Positions 12,628-27,000 of a stretch of 64,000 nt of DNA are shown piece after piece. The stretch is from contig NC_135558.1 in assembly GCF_964340395.1 (NCBI RefSeq), positions 12,861,001 through 12,925,000 on the forward strand, in the 5' to 3' direction. The first letter of the stretch is position 1; every line of letters starts with the position of its first letter. The notes below the pieces were generated by a model. The model was given only the letters and a program-made list of their open reading frames with translations. It was not told the origin of the DNA and did not search any database. The position numbers were made by a program, and so were the translations under genes. The stretch is from Glandiceps talaboti (Eukaryota; Hemichordata; Enteropneusta; Spengelidae).

Positions 12628-12628
<1 letters not shown>

Positions 12629-12702
<74 letters not shown>

Positions 12703-12704
12703 AT
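12629..12704. repeat. (TATATG)n hexamer repeat
   Basis: About twelve near-perfect units. Confidence 0.9.
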
Positions 12705-12900
12705 TTTTTTTTCTCCCAGTTATGTTTTCAGTCATCTTAATGACTGAACCCTCTTATTGTTTTCATTCGCAATATACAATGTCGGGGATCAGGCTAGACT
12801 AGCTGTAAGCTATTTCTTGACTCCCCATTTACCCTTCTCTCTTTTGATTTTTGTTACCATTATTTTTGTAATCATTTTATACGCTTGGGTAAATAAACCA

Positions 12901-12972
12901 CTTATTATTATTATTATTATTTTAAGCAGCAGCAGAAGTAACAACAACAACAACAACAACAACAACATCATC

Positions 12973-13006
<34 letters not shown>

Positions 13007-13012
13007 GTGACA
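12901..13012. repeat. (TTA)n then (CAA)n trinucleotides
   Basis: Two adjacent trinucleotide tracts that yield poly-Ile, poly-Asn and poly-Leu frames. Confidence 0.9.
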
Positions 13013-13017
13013 AGTTA

Positions 13018-13130
13018 AGTCCCTAACAACCATGACAATGCCCTAGCAACCATGACAATGTCCTCAACAACCAGGTTGATGTCCCTAGCAACCATGATAA
13101 TGTTCATAGCAACCATGACAATATTCCTAG
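13018..13130. repeat. minisatellite, about 23-24 bp unit
   Basis: Five imperfect copies of ccctagcaaccatgacaatg and variants. A further cctagcaacca lies near 13220. Confidence 0.85.
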
Positions 13131-14924
13131 GGGCTGCGTAATTAGTGTGGGGTCTGGTAAATATGATATGAAAAATAAGAATGATCAGAAATTAGCATTC
13201 CAACAAAAACACCTTATTCCCTAGCAACCAAGGCTTTGCTCAAAACAAGGGGATTTGAGCTAAAATAAGAATGATCAAGTCGATGGGAGTTGGGCCGGAA
13301 TTGCACTTCCATATCAGGACAAATGAAATTGCATTGGTGCAACACTCATGGCGCATGGTGTTTTTGACACTAAGATAGACACAATTCAACTCTAGACTAA
13401 CAATAACAGAGACGTCAACACAATTAACATACGCAGCAGGATCCTTTACTCAGTCACATTGAAAAGTGATAAGGCATTGTAATCCTTTTACAGTGCAGTA
13501 GAAACAGGAGTCTGCTGAAAACATTTATACACCTGGATTTCATGATTTGTATGGCTTCAATTGTTTACAACTGCACGATAATCAACATGTTAAATTGTCT
13601 GCTTCTACAGCCCCCCGCTGTGCGCGGCACGTCTATAATTGTTTCGTTTGCATTTAAAATTGTCTCATCGAGTCTCATGGGTGAAGCACCAAAGCATCTT
13701 CAATTCTCCTGTACAGCTGTAGTCTCACACACTCACATTCTGCTCTGATTTACCGTGTTCTACTAGGTTCTAGGCTAAAGGTCAAACAACGGTGTCACGT
13801 GTGACCTTCAGAATGCAAAACACGATAAATCAATTAATTTAAACATTAATCACGCGCATCACGTCCCTATTACGTAATCATGTTAATCAATGTATTCATC
13901 AAATATAGGCGATCTATTCGTAGATTACAGGTTAGATTTTATCGAAATAGCTTCTAGGGAAAACATGTATAGTTGCAATGGTACGTTCGATATGTAATAC
14001 ACAAACATGTGACCTTGGTCGTTTAATATTAATTTCATAAAATTTTTCAGACTATGCATAATTAATGTTCACAATTCCATAACATTTCCAGTCTATGCAT
14101 AATTAATTTAGCAATTTTATAACATTTTCCAGTGTCTATTCCTACAACCTTGGGATGACGGCAAAACGCTAGACGAAAAGTAAGTAGCTGACGGCAGGAA
14201 ACACCCATGCCCTAATCTGTCAAGTAGTGTCGAAAGTCTAACAGTGAAGTATATTGAACAGAGCTGGAAGCCAAGGTGTCAATAGGTCATCGCCCTTTTC
14301 TGTATGTATTGGATATTAAAAACAGATAAAAACGATATTGTGTACCTTGAATTGTGTGTATGTGTTTTCGCGCGTGCTCGTATGCATAAGTGTGAACGAG
14401 TGCTCGTGCGCATGCGTACATGCATGTGCATCTGGACATGTGAAGTGATTGTTGTGAACATCATGAGAAAATAGACAGAAAAAGAAAAAAATTGAAAGGC
14501 AAGCATCAAAACCAGACAATGTTGCATGTTCAGCCTACAACGAAAATTAATTAAATTAAGTAATTCAAAAACCAAATATCATACTTATTCGAATCTCAGT
14601 AAAATTTAAATGAAATGCTAATTATCATAAACTTTGCATCGCTTTTAAATTATATAAATGTAGGTATACACGTTTTAGCATATTACACTAACTAATAATT
14701 TACATATATAATTGAATGGCTATGAAAATGCTTTATAGCACCTGATAGTGTGTGTGTGTAGGCCGAATGGAAAACTTCAGAGTACTATAATGGTCTTGAG
14801 ATAGCGGTCTGAGAAGAAACGAATCTTCAAGGGGCGATCATAAGATTGACTGCATTACTCGTGTAAAACAACAAAAGGTCTCTGACCACAGGGAACCCAG
14901 GAATCGCGTGACAAACAAAACGAA

Positions 14925-15005
14925 ACAAACAAACAAACAAACAAACAAACAAACAAACAAACAAACAAATAAATAATCAAACAAACAAATAAATAAATAA
15001 ATGAC
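14925..15005. repeat. (CAAA)n microsatellite
   Basis: aaac units with a few aaat units at the right end. Confidence 0.9.
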
Positions 15006-16186
15006 AAATGAACAAGCAAACGAACGACAAGTATAGGGACAAATAAAAATAATTAAATAAACCAGCAAATAAACAGATACTCATGGGGGTATACGAGATA
15101 TGTTTTTTTTTCTATACCATCACTACAAAAACGTGTTTATTTTTTTTTGTAGAGGAGGCGATCAGGCTAAAAATGTAAACATGTACCACGAAGGTCAATT
15201 CAAGCCAAATAACGAAGGTAAGATAGCAATGCACGATTAGCCGACATCTACTTTTTAGATTTTAATCAGATTGGGCTTCGTTATGTTATGGACTCTCCAA
15301 ATTTACATATTTTCCGTTGCACAAATTTAAAGAATTTGAAAAAATTTCGTACGTTAAAAGTTTCAACACGGACAACAAAATAATCCAACAAATGTGTGTA
15401 ATGTGTACAACTAGGTTTTAGCTAAAACCATTCAAACACAGTTATAAACGAACCTGACACAGATTCACATAAATATACATTTTTCATTTGATCCTTTTCT
15501 TTGCATTGTCCAATATAAATGTAAACTATTCAATCGTTGCATGTTAAAAAATCTGTCATCATGTTTTCCAAAAGAAAGAGAGAATGTCCAACACTGTATT
15601 GACGGACAAAGAATGTACCGTACTTAATATATCATGACGTCACTTGCCTGGCATCAAACGCGACAAATCGTTGGAAAGTCGACTCAATGGCAGCTTCTTA
15701 ATACTTTAAAATATATTTAAATTCTACGCTTCAAATATTTTCCCCAATCATTCCAAAATATACAAATTCAGACACAGTGTTTCAAATTCGAGTTTATATG
15801 GCATGAACGAGAATCATTGTCAAATAATTTTAGCTCTTTATATTATAAGGCACACTGTGGGTTAGCACTGCAACCGTATCGATGTCATCTGTGCAGAGTC
15901 CTATTGATAAAGAATTGGAACAAAGTATGATGACTTTTTCTCACGTCTTTACTTTGCATTGGTGTATTGACAAGATGAATTATTATATCACATAATATAT
16001 GTATACTCTTGGTGTCTATTATTAGAATGACCCGTCCTCTGTTGAATACTGCTAAAATTGGCATTTTCATTCAGAATCATTGTGCCACAAGAATGCCCAG
16101 TGAACTGCAGCTGCTGGCTATTACCACAATATACATCCACTTTACTTCCAGTCACTCCTCTCGCTGTCTTTATTCATCTACTCATC

Positions 16187-16565
<379 letters not shown>

Positions 16566-16699
16566 GCTAATGAGCACGCTTGACCAGAGAAAACTTTAAA
16601 CGCAAAAAAGAGTTCTGTCTGTGAATTGGTCTTGACAATAAATAATAATTTTAATTATCCCTATTTTGACAGATTCGAGATAAAAAGCATAGTACCGAA

Positions 16700-16762
16700 A
16701 CAAACAAACAAACAAACAAACAAACAAACAAAGAAACAAACAAACAAAGAAACAAACAAAGA
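16700..16762. repeat. (CAAA)n microsatellite
   Basis: aaac units with occasional aaag. Confidence 0.9.
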
Positions 16763-19353
16763 AGACAGTCACGTGACATCATTGTGTGACTCTCGATTAA
16801 ATTACCCTTTTCGGTTGGACAAAGTTCTTCTCTTGTATCAAAGATCTCAACATTCATGTGATATAATTCAATGTAATTGAGTCGGCTATATCTTTATTCC
16901 AAAAGGATATATTTACATAAATTTCTGACCTGAGAAAATACTGACCTAATTCATTTGATCTGGCCTATAAATGATGTCAAAACGACAGAATTATGAGTTT
17001 TGTCGAGGTTACAATATACATATCACCTTTTTCGAGTAGTTGCCAAAATATGGACCAAATGGTATGATAAAAATGGCATCCTCATTAACTGTATACGCAC
17101 ACTGCAACCGTCTTTGGTGCAAATTGTCATGTTCTAGAGTTGGTAGAACAATAGCACAGTGGAGTTATAAGATCTTTTTTAAAAATCACCGTACACGTAC
17201 TACATATTATGCCATGTTATCAGCTTCATGGTCCAAAAAGAAAAGACGTTTTTAACGTTCTTCATGTGTTGAGGGCGCCCTATATGATCACGGGGGTGTT
17301 CTGCGCGCTGCTTGCCATTTGTTCAGGTTGACCACATCATTATAATACATGGATTAAAGAATAATAGCCAGTAAACAATATTGCGGACACAGGTGTCCTG
17401 CTATCAAAGCTGACATAAACAAGTACCTTCATTGTTTCACTAATTTCTCTTTGCAGAGATTACTACAGGAACAGGAACTTGCGTCATCACAACCTGACCA
17501 AATTACGATACAGTATATTACTTGGAGTAAAAAAATATGTAGTGACACTTGAACAGTTGGGCCATATTGCGCCACCAACGGCCACATTTTATAGTCACGC
17601 AGTACACAGCCAGCTAATAGCTAATTTCTTCTTAAATTTTGTCATCTTCTCCCTCCTCCGACTCCCTTCTGCTCAATGTTCATTTTCAAATCTAAGTATG
17701 ATCTGTTCGTTTATTCTGGTCTAAATATCTTTTGCTTTTATTATACCAGATTGGTCTTCTTTTTTTCTCCCTTCTCGCCGTACCTCCTCAGTGCTTACCT
17801 GTTTTCACTTTCCCGTTGTTTCTTAAATTTTATATGTGGATTTGCACGTACGCAGTCGTACGTCCAGAGGTCATTGACCACAACGTTATCATCATATAAT
17901 TCTACGAGATTCGTGTCCTCAATACTGTGACACAGGTTAGACAACCATCGCAGAGGGGAGGACTTGTTTGTGTATAGCGCATGCACTAGCCGAGTGGAAC
18001 CATAAACAGTGGAGGGAACAGTAATACCGTGTTCGCTTTCTCTTAACTCAGTGGACTATAGCAGACAAGTTTGATATTGTTGGCGGATACCTTGGTCCAT
18101 TTTGGATACTTTCAAGCGGTAAGAAATACAAGTCTTGGTGAAACGTATAATCAATCCGTGAATTTCAGACGTCAAAGCTAGGACAGCCATCGCGAGTCGT
18201 AGCTAGGGGTCAGGTGAAGGCACTACAAGCAATTAAAACTGATATCAAAACTACTTGTTTGTCAAGAGCCTGTGTCAAAACATATTTTAACGCCCCTCAC
18301 AGTACACTAGCAATAGCAGGAATTTGACAACCACTTCTTCAGTTAATCGTTTTAATTTTAACATATACATGTACACAATATAATATTCAGACATGGGCAA
18401 TCCCCTTAGGCCTAAGTTTAATTCTTCGCAAGTCTTACCAAACAGTAAATAGCGGGTTTCACATAGCTGTGTTACCTAGAGCATGACATTTACATGAAAT
18501 ACGAATAGCTGATAATAAATCACAGTTATAAACAGCTAGGAGTGGTTTATTGTTCATACATAGTGCACAAGTTGAGACTAATTAGGATTCATATATGTTA
18601 ATGAGCATCCATAGAACATGAAGTCGTTGGAATGTTTACATTTTACACGAAATCTGCCCTTGAACCTGTGGAAAAAAACTGATGCGTGAAATCTGCGGTT
18701 ATCTGTAGTTCGAGAACGAGGCAATTATTAACTTTTGTTGCCGATTTCGAAATATGAAGGTCAAAATCATTTTATATCCATCTCTTTTGTTATGGAGCTG
18801 ATGGTGCCAAAATAATGGAACAGATTTATAGTATCAGTGTATAGAATAATTCTTTGTTACTCATTTTCCCGCCTTTTTTTTCTACTTGTAGACATGCAGT
18901 GATTGCATGATTACAAGTTAGCAGTTTCCGACTGTTGTTCCTTCATTATTTTCGTCGATGAAATGAAGATAACAATAATATGAAGCAGTACAATTACTTC
19001 CTCTGCAAGCAGAACTAGCTCAGTATACAGCACGCAATACACATCAGTGTTACTTTTATATTGAATAAAAAAACAAGTTTTAATTAGTTACACTATTTTT
19101 GCCCAAGTGTGTCAGTGACGTATTTTGTTTACTCTAAATAATTTACGTCACTCAATCATTTCCACATGTTGTCAACTGCCAGCCCATTTTTTCGGCTAAC
19201 TCAAATTTTTGATAAAGGTGTCACTGAGATGTCACGGAGAAGAGAATCGGTCATTTTCGATAAGAAATTAAGGATTGAAACGTTTCAACGTTTTCCTGTA
19301 TTTCGACATTTTCAGGGAGAAGTAGACATTTCCTGCAGTCATAATAAAGTTAC

Positions 19354-19423
19354 ATGGAAGACATGGATATGGGTGATTCTACGGTGCATGATGGCACAAT
19401 GGTAAGTTATAATCATGTATTTG

Positions 19424-19509
<86 letters not shown>

Positions 19510-21460
19510 GCGTGTGTATACTTACATGTATGTATTTATTTATTTATTTATTTGTTTCTTTCTTTTTTTAGTTATATTTCCATTTTACTGAATACGCCCA
19601 AATTCTCTGGCAAGAATGGAATCCGACAACAGCTGGAGGTATGTCGTCATTAGTACTAATATGAACAGTTATTTACTAATAATAAGCCAACAGCAACATA
19701 ACACATTTAACACGTTAAACATATGGCATATACCGATATTATAATATGACAAACGATATTACACACATAATGTTTGAAATGATTGTATGTTGTGTTACAA
19801 AATTATGATATTTCCTGGTATGGTAATTCGTAATGTTGTACCCTATCCCGAGATATATATCACAGCCCTGACTATAATACGCTGCATCACATCACATCAC
19901 ATCACATCACATCACATCACATCACATCACATCACATCACCTCGCCTTGCGTCGCATCTTGTCACGTCACGTCACGTCACACCATATCACATCACGTCAC
20001 TTCGCGTGGCGTCGCATCGCATCACATCACATCACATCACATCACATCACATCACATCACATCACATTACATGCACACCACACCACACCACACCACAACA
20101 TAACATACATTGCAATTCCACCTTTACATCGTTATAACATCTGACACATTTAACGTAAATGTGCACACATCGGTCATCATTCTGACGTACTGTATACTTT
20201 GTTCTCAGCAATGGTCGGTTCTTGCATTGTTATTGTTATTTGGGCAATAGTGTTTGACGGCTGCAAGCAATTTCGAGAATGGCTATCAAGAAGAGAATAT
20301 GGCGCATCGTCAGTGGCGAAAACTGTACATACTGCAGGAGGAGGAATGATGATGTCAGAGAGTACTGACCCTATCGTGAACAAACCATCTCCCCCTATGT
20401 AAGGTTATTTTTTATAATATCGTAAGTAGTTAGGTGATTGGTTCAGACTCGCGGACCCTGACTATAGAAAATAAATATATATGAGGTCCAGAACAGATCA
20501 CGTAGGGTAAAGTATATGTATGTACAACATGGTACCATCTTGCACTAAAGTTTTCACAGTGCACGCATGGTAACTCTAGTGTACATCAAATAGTTGTCAG
20601 TGGAAGGGAAACATGTCTACAAATCTGTCTAAAATCCTCATTTCAATAATGGAATACAGTATTATTGATATCTGATTATGAAAAAAGTGGTATCTTACTT
20701 CCAGTAAAGATGTTGGCGGCGATAGAAAAAAAATGTCTCAGATATGTGCGTATTCCATGCATGCCAGCTTGGTCCTAAACAACGAGTAACAGTGAAGTAC
20801 AACACTTTCTATATTATGTGCTACACTCATTTACAGCATTCATATCAAGCATTAAAGTATCCGCTTTCAATTGGTTTATTAACAAGCCTAGCATGTGGCT
20901 TTGCTAATGTATATGTGGTCAATTAGAATATGAAACTTGATATGGGTTCTATAAACTATTTAGGTACATACAGAAAACGCTTTACTTTGGTGTTATGGGT
21001 TGTACTTTACACATACTATAAACGATTGTGGGACATACAGAAAACGCTTTACTTTGGTGTTATGGGTTGTACATATATAAGAGCTTACAGGTGGAAATAG
21101 TTACAGTATTGGAATGATAATAGGGGAGAACATTATAATCTTTAATAGGCAGTATTTCCATTTATACGTTACAGAACATGGCAAGACGGACTAACAAGAC
21201 GTCATCACCTGATACAAACTGGACTTTATCTAGTTCAAACATTTTTTGGTTATTGTTTGATGTTGATTGCAATGTACTTCAATTTCTATATGTTCCTATC
21301 TGTCGTAGTTGGTATAACTCTCTCTTACTACCTGTTTGCATGGCCGCCAAGACCTAACCCTGCCACTACAGACAACGAACCCCAGAACTGTGACGTTATT
21401 GAACAATCAAGTATTTCGTCCATCAACCAGCCTACCTACAAAGTCACCGAGACAGACTAA
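19354..21460 (+). CDS. SLC31A-like: CTR-A: high-affinity copper transporter, SLC31/CTR family, lacking the HCH tail
   Basis: Four exons: 19354-19401, 19572-19638, 20209-20398 and 21175-21460 (591 nt, 196 aa). All borders are GT-AG, with phases 0, 1 and 2. CTR proteins are trimeric Cu(I) importers of plasma or endosomal membranes. The N-terminus is a short acidic Met motif (MEDMDMGDSTVHDGTM), then LYFHFTEYAQILW. TM1 is about 70-90, from MVGSCIVIVIWAIVF. TM2 has the copper-filter motif M131-LIA-M135. TM3 has G148-ITL-S152, where the family has GxxxG, then YYLFAW. The C-terminus extends to ...YKVTETD and lacks the HCH found in human CTR1 and in CTR-B and CTR-C, so metal release may differ. First gene of the tandem cluster. 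An AATAAA at 21692-21697 may end the transcript. Confidence 0.88.
19421..19510. repeat. (TGTC)n filling intron 1 of CTR-A
   Basis: Intron 1 is only 170 nt, and about 90 nt of it is tgtc repeat. The rest is donor, a short T-rich stretch and the acceptor. Confidence 0.92.
19882..20094. repeat. (CATCA)n pentamer array in intron 2 of CTR-A
   Basis: catca units with diverged cgtca/cctcg variants in the middle and a cacac pentamer tail. Confidence 0.92.
20962..21075. repeat. 67-bp tandem duplication in intron 3 of CTR-A
   Basis: acatacagaaaacgctttac and the next 22 bases occur twice, near 20965 and 21032, essentially without change. A recent slippage or duplication event. Confidence 0.85.
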
Positions 21461-21730
21461 AATTAAACATATGCAAACCTATCGGCGTCAGTTATTTTAA
21501 TTACAATTATCTTGGTGTTCACATTTCGCCAAGCCTTCAGAAATCAAGATAGTATATCAAACTATTAATTCTAGAACTAATTTATGCGTAGCATTTATGT
21601 GAAGTATTAAATAGTGTAAACACATAAAATCGCGTTTTATATGAAAACTGATGCCATTTATTCCCTTTATTCTATATATATCCTAATGATAAATAAATTG
21701 TTTAATATTTTGTTACATTTTAATCGAGTA

Positions 21731-21747
21731 TATCTGTCTGTCTGTCC

Positions 21748-21820
<73 letters not shown>

Positions 21821-21826
21821 GTTTGC

Positions 21827-21891
<65 letters not shown>

Positions 21892-21945
21892 GGCTTGCTG
21901 TCTGCCTGTCTGGCTTGCTGTCTGCCTGTCTGTATACTTACGGCT
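21731..21945. repeat. (CTGT)n microsatellite
   Basis: ctgt/tgtc units with ggtttgctgt and ggcttgctgt interruptions, downstream of CTR-A. Confidence 0.95.
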
Positions 21946-22977
21946 GCAATGCTGCCAGTGAGTCGAGGAAGTATAAAGGGACGTTGTGTTGTTATAGGTA
22001 TTATAGGTAAAGCGGTTTGGTCACAGTACTATGAGAAACCTTTATACAAAGATAATTGTTTGTTTTCTTTACCATTTTGATAAAGAGGTCATTTTTATGC
22101 CAACATAAACTATCCGGTGTTAGAGGGATTCACATGACAGACTACCAAGATAACAACAGCTTTGTAAATAATAGATAACCTGCGTTCGTTCCTTGTCGTG
22201 ACATCACCATCTATTATAATTTATGCATTCCGCGTCGTCACGTGGTTATTATCTGGACACCGATAATGGTGTCGGTTTTACTGTTCTTCTAAATGCACAG
22301 ATCCGGATGAGGAGTGTCTAAAATATCTCAGACTGAAATAATACCATGCTAAGGATCACCAATCTACGAACGTATCTTTGACGTATCTTCTCTAGCCCTA
22401 TTTAATACTTTATTTCTGACGCAAATTATCAGCATAATTTTGAGAAAGTGTGTGACACATGTTGCCAGCCATTTGACATTACAATTTAAAGTAACGTTGG
22501 TTTTATTTTTTAATATATAGCAGAGTATGTCAATATGTAGGTATAACTTGGGGCGAATTTAATGAGAAAATATGTTATTGTCAAGTTCACCTTCATCTAG
22601 GCCTGAAACTATTCGCATCGTACACAAGTTAGTCGGCGAGAATTAGACCCTACATTACAATAACTACGTACAATTTTGCGTGAAACCAGAAAGTAGGGGA
22701 CAAATTACTTTTATATTGTTTGATAACATCATGAATGAGTCTGAACACCCGCAGTAAGTAAGGACCCAATTCTCCCTTCCACACCACAGACACAATCTTG
22801 AAACATTATTTATTGTTGTCATACAAATCTCACAGTACAGTGCTACATTATATTGAACCAATTCAAGTGTCTGTGGTGTAGTGTGGGGTTGTCTTAAACT
22901 GAGTCCAAACTTACTTTATCGACAAGCAGGACTAGCTGAAGTGATCAGACGGATGAATATTTCTATCGCGTCATGAA

Positions 22978-23321
22978 GTTACTACGCAGTCACTTGGTTC
23001 CCGAGATATGTATCAGAATGTTTCTATCAGAATACAATAAAATGTCGGCAATATCGATAATATTGTCGTATTTAGACAAATATATATGAAAGAGATAAAA
23101 TAAACACTTGTTTCTGTGATCGCACAAGAGCCTCTTCTTTGCGGTGAGTCAAGTGAACTTGCGCGATCACAGAAACAAGTGTAATTTTATTTACGCTTTC
23201 CATATATAGTTGGCTAAATACGACAATATTATCGGTATTATCGACATTTTATCGTATTCTGATAGAAACATTCTGGTATTATACTAGTATCTCGGGAAAC
23301 AAGTGCCTCTGAGTTACTAGG
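22978..23321. mobile_element. fold-back MITE, family 2
   Basis: Nearly the whole element is an inverted repeat. The left arm carries cacttggttcccgagata, agaatgtttctatcagaata, caatattgtcg and acacttgtttctgtgatcgc. The right arm carries their reverse complements, ending tatctcgggaaacaagtg. Arms are about 150 bp around a 25-40 bp loop. There is no ORF. The superfamily is unclear because I see no clean target duplication. Confidence 0.8.
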
Positions 23322-24017
23322 TAGTCTAGTTCCTGACGACCGTGTTACGTTATGTAATGTGTGTGAAGATAAATTAGAAACTTACCAGAGGAACAAAGAT
23401 TTAAAGAAACAATGAGCAACACAAATCTAATTATTGCACTTGGCAAATCTATCAAATTAAGCAATATACAACGAGACCACCACCTACAAAATAATTGTAA
23501 TACATGATCAAATATACATCTCCATAAATTTGTCTAATTCCCAGACATTATTTTTCTCTTGCTTTACATTGAATAGCTTTTGTAGTTCATTAGTTTTATT
23601 ATGTTATGTAATGCTTCTTTTAGATAGTTTATTAGTTTTGCTATTATTTTCCTTTTATGTTTTGTTACATTAACGACTCCCCAGGGTTTTGTTACGTGTA
23701 CTCAAATAAATAAATAAATAAATAAATAGATAAATAAATAAGTAGTGTAAATTCGGAACATGGTCATCAGGAACTTGATTATGAAGTTACGAAATTCGAA
23801 CGATGGCGTGACACGTATCACGTGATGCATGATGCGTGACCGAGTGATTAATCGCTTGGCATACGTGCTTTTATCTGTATAATCTGGGCGTTCATATGAA
23901 CTCTGTACCTCATTCATTTCGTATCGAGCAGCTGGCAACCCTTGTCAAACTCCGTACTCCTAGAGTACAGCTACAGCATTGGTGATCTGTGTATGCGACC
24001 TACATAAATCCAGCACG

Positions 24018-27000
24018 ATGTCGTCTCAATATCGACTAAAATCATTGCTAATGGTGTGTTTTCTTTACATCGGTACAACAACAGCTCAAAGTTCAAAAGT
24101 AAGTTGGTAGAATATTTCATCACACCTTTGTCAAGGAGTAATTATTTTACCCTCACATGTTTTGTCTCGAGAAGATCTATTATCAAAATCGCGAAATGAA
24201 TAAGTATTAACGTATTAAAAGTGCTAAATTTTGTTGTCAGAAAGTTGTCCCGAATTTCATGGCAAATGTTACTCATACTAAAATTGATGACCTTGTACGC
24301 AAATTTTTGACAAAAAATGAGATATTCAAATTTTTTTTAAGATTGTCAAATGTGTCATATCCACGAAGAGTGACGTCATATTTAAATCAAATATGTATTT
24401 TTTGGGAAATTTGTTGTGTATCTGCTTTATAGCATATTGAAAACCTAGTTTTTATATTGTACTTGAAGGCTATATCTTTATTAATACATTATATATTAAA
24501 ACATCAAGACGCGACAAGACTTGGAGACAAAGGAATCCATATACTAATATCGCATGTTACCAGTTCAAGTTGATTACGTAATGCGATTCGCTAAAAGTCA
24601 ACAATGCCGTGAGAAAGGTCCACAAGTTAGTCGACGGCAAGCAAGGAGATTGCGATGCGATACACTCTGTCTCTGTTGAAATAGTTATAGAATATATGGC
24701 GATGAATTAGAAAATATCGAGAAATGATTTTGCCGACTTTGCCGAAACTGGAATTTTCTGATTTTTAATGTTGAATTCGATGATTTTGATTGCTATGATA
24801 TGAAATCTAAGTATTAAATCTAAGTTTTTGCTGCAAATATGAGAAACATTAAATTATAATGGTAGATTGATTCACAAATTGTCAACGTGTAATATTAGTA
24901 TTTATGAATACTGAATAAAGTTTTTACTTGAGTGAGTATCAAACAGTATATTTTATTAGGGTTACTGACAAGGTATAACATTAACTCCTTCTCAAGTTCT
25001 GATCTATTTTGGGGGTTTATTTTCTTACGCCTTTTTAATATTTTAATGATAAAAATGTTGCATTTCAAACACCTTGGATAACAATTATTGTTTTTGCAGT
25101 AGTTTCACTTATAAAGTGTAAGTTTTGAAAAGATAAACAAACCGTTAAGAATTATGGTTTAAAATTTATCACATTAGCTAAGATAGAATGTAAAAACCCA
25201 GAATAGATGAGACGGTGTTATCTAAAATAGCATCTGACATACCACAAAGCTTATCATTCAAACAAAACAGTCAACTTCTTCCAATAATATGATATTTGTA
25301 ACGTGGCACTAATAATTGAGAAATGGTTGGCAATAAAGTCATGGCGGTGACACTTATAGAAGAAAACTTGTAGAAGAAACTAAAGAGTGTAGAATCAACG
25401 TATACGATAGTTGCTTGTGACTGTCACATGCATACTGTTATTTATAGACTTGTTGGTAAAGTAGTTGTCACTCGTGATTGTTACTTGCAGACGGTGGGTT
25501 ATATATTGTGATAAAATTGTTACTTGTTACTTCCACGTGCAGATTTTTATTTATACATTGTGATACAATTGTCACTTGTGATTGTCACTTGCAGACGGGG
25601 TTTTATATTGAGACAAAATTGTTGCATCAATTCTTTTTTGTTTGCTCAATATAACCATCTCAAAGATAACACCCACGCTCTTCTCATTTTTGTTTCACGT
25701 GAATTATTTGTCTACACTGCAAATACCCTGTGTCTGGAGTATCTTTTTTATTTCTAGTGCTAAACAAATGGGTGTGACATTAGCCTTGTTGAAATCTGAC
25801 GTCTACGAGTGACGTAGTATTTCTCTCATTACCTTACTGTTGACTGATGCACATATACATAGATTCGTCATGTTCTTGGTTTGGAATATTTTGATAAGAA
25901 GTGTTATTTTAATAGAAACCAAGAAGTTGGAATTGAACTATGCGAAACCTAGAACTTTACATTCTAGCAATGGAACCAACCGAGAGATAAGAAGGCAAAA
26001 AAACCCAACCCCCCAACCCCCTCCTCCCAAACCCCCCCCCCCAACCTGAAGAAAGAAGACTCAAAGAGACTCATGACAACATTTCACAAACTAGATCTTC
26101 ATCAAGGTCTTCGATGTAATATCTTAATCTTTGTCACAGACCTATGATGTAACCACTGCCAGTCCAGTCACTTCTGCCGGTCATAACCACGGCAACCCAA
26201 CTACCAAACTCCACGATCACGATCCAGTCGAAACTACCCATCACCACAACCACGGCACCACTAAGCATCACCATGACGATGCTGCAACAAACCACCACCA
26301 CAACCCCGGAGCTACCACCAAACATCACCATCACGATATGACCACAGGACACCATCATCACCATATGTCTACAGATATGTCACATGGTGATCACGGAGAC
26401 ATGTCTGGTGGTCATAGCATGGCGGTAAGAAACTTGTTAAAGAAGCATGTCTTTAGTCTTAAGAGCATAACTTTATAAGTCTTTGGTGGCTCCTTTTATG
26501 TCGTAGCGGAATACACTAATGTTATACCAACTGAAACACGAAACCTGTGCAGAAAATGATGACGTTGTTGTCAATAATTCAAAACTCGTCTAAGCTTCCT
26601 TGTGCACATTAAACCACCACCAATAACACACTTTTATAAACTGCACTGTGACTAGTCAGCTTTTCTTCTAGATATTGTTGGTGTACACTACTAGACATAC
26701 GGCTCTTTTCGAAGAAGCTTGCCCAAACTATTAAAATCAATGAGTCTGATCACAATGTGTCATGTCGAGATAGACACCAAAAAGATAACAAACATCACAT
26801 ACACAATGTCAACTCTTTATTTAGTTAATGATATGCACACTACTACAAATTACAATAGACATGAGGTATAATTTCTTGAAGTTCAAATAAAATCCATGGT
26901 CAGCAGCCAACTGAACTGTTTCTTTCATTAACTGTAACTCAACTAGTTTCTTTGTTAATATCATTAACTGAATAAAGAGTCCACATTGTGTAAGTGATGT

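Larger units (their letters stand above)
21461..24017. other. spacer between CTR-A and CTR-B
   Basis: No coding sequence was found. It contains the CTGT tract at 21731-21945 and a fold-back MITE at 22978-23321. The last 200 bases are the presumptive CTR-B promoter, without a recognisable TATA box. Confidence 0.55.
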
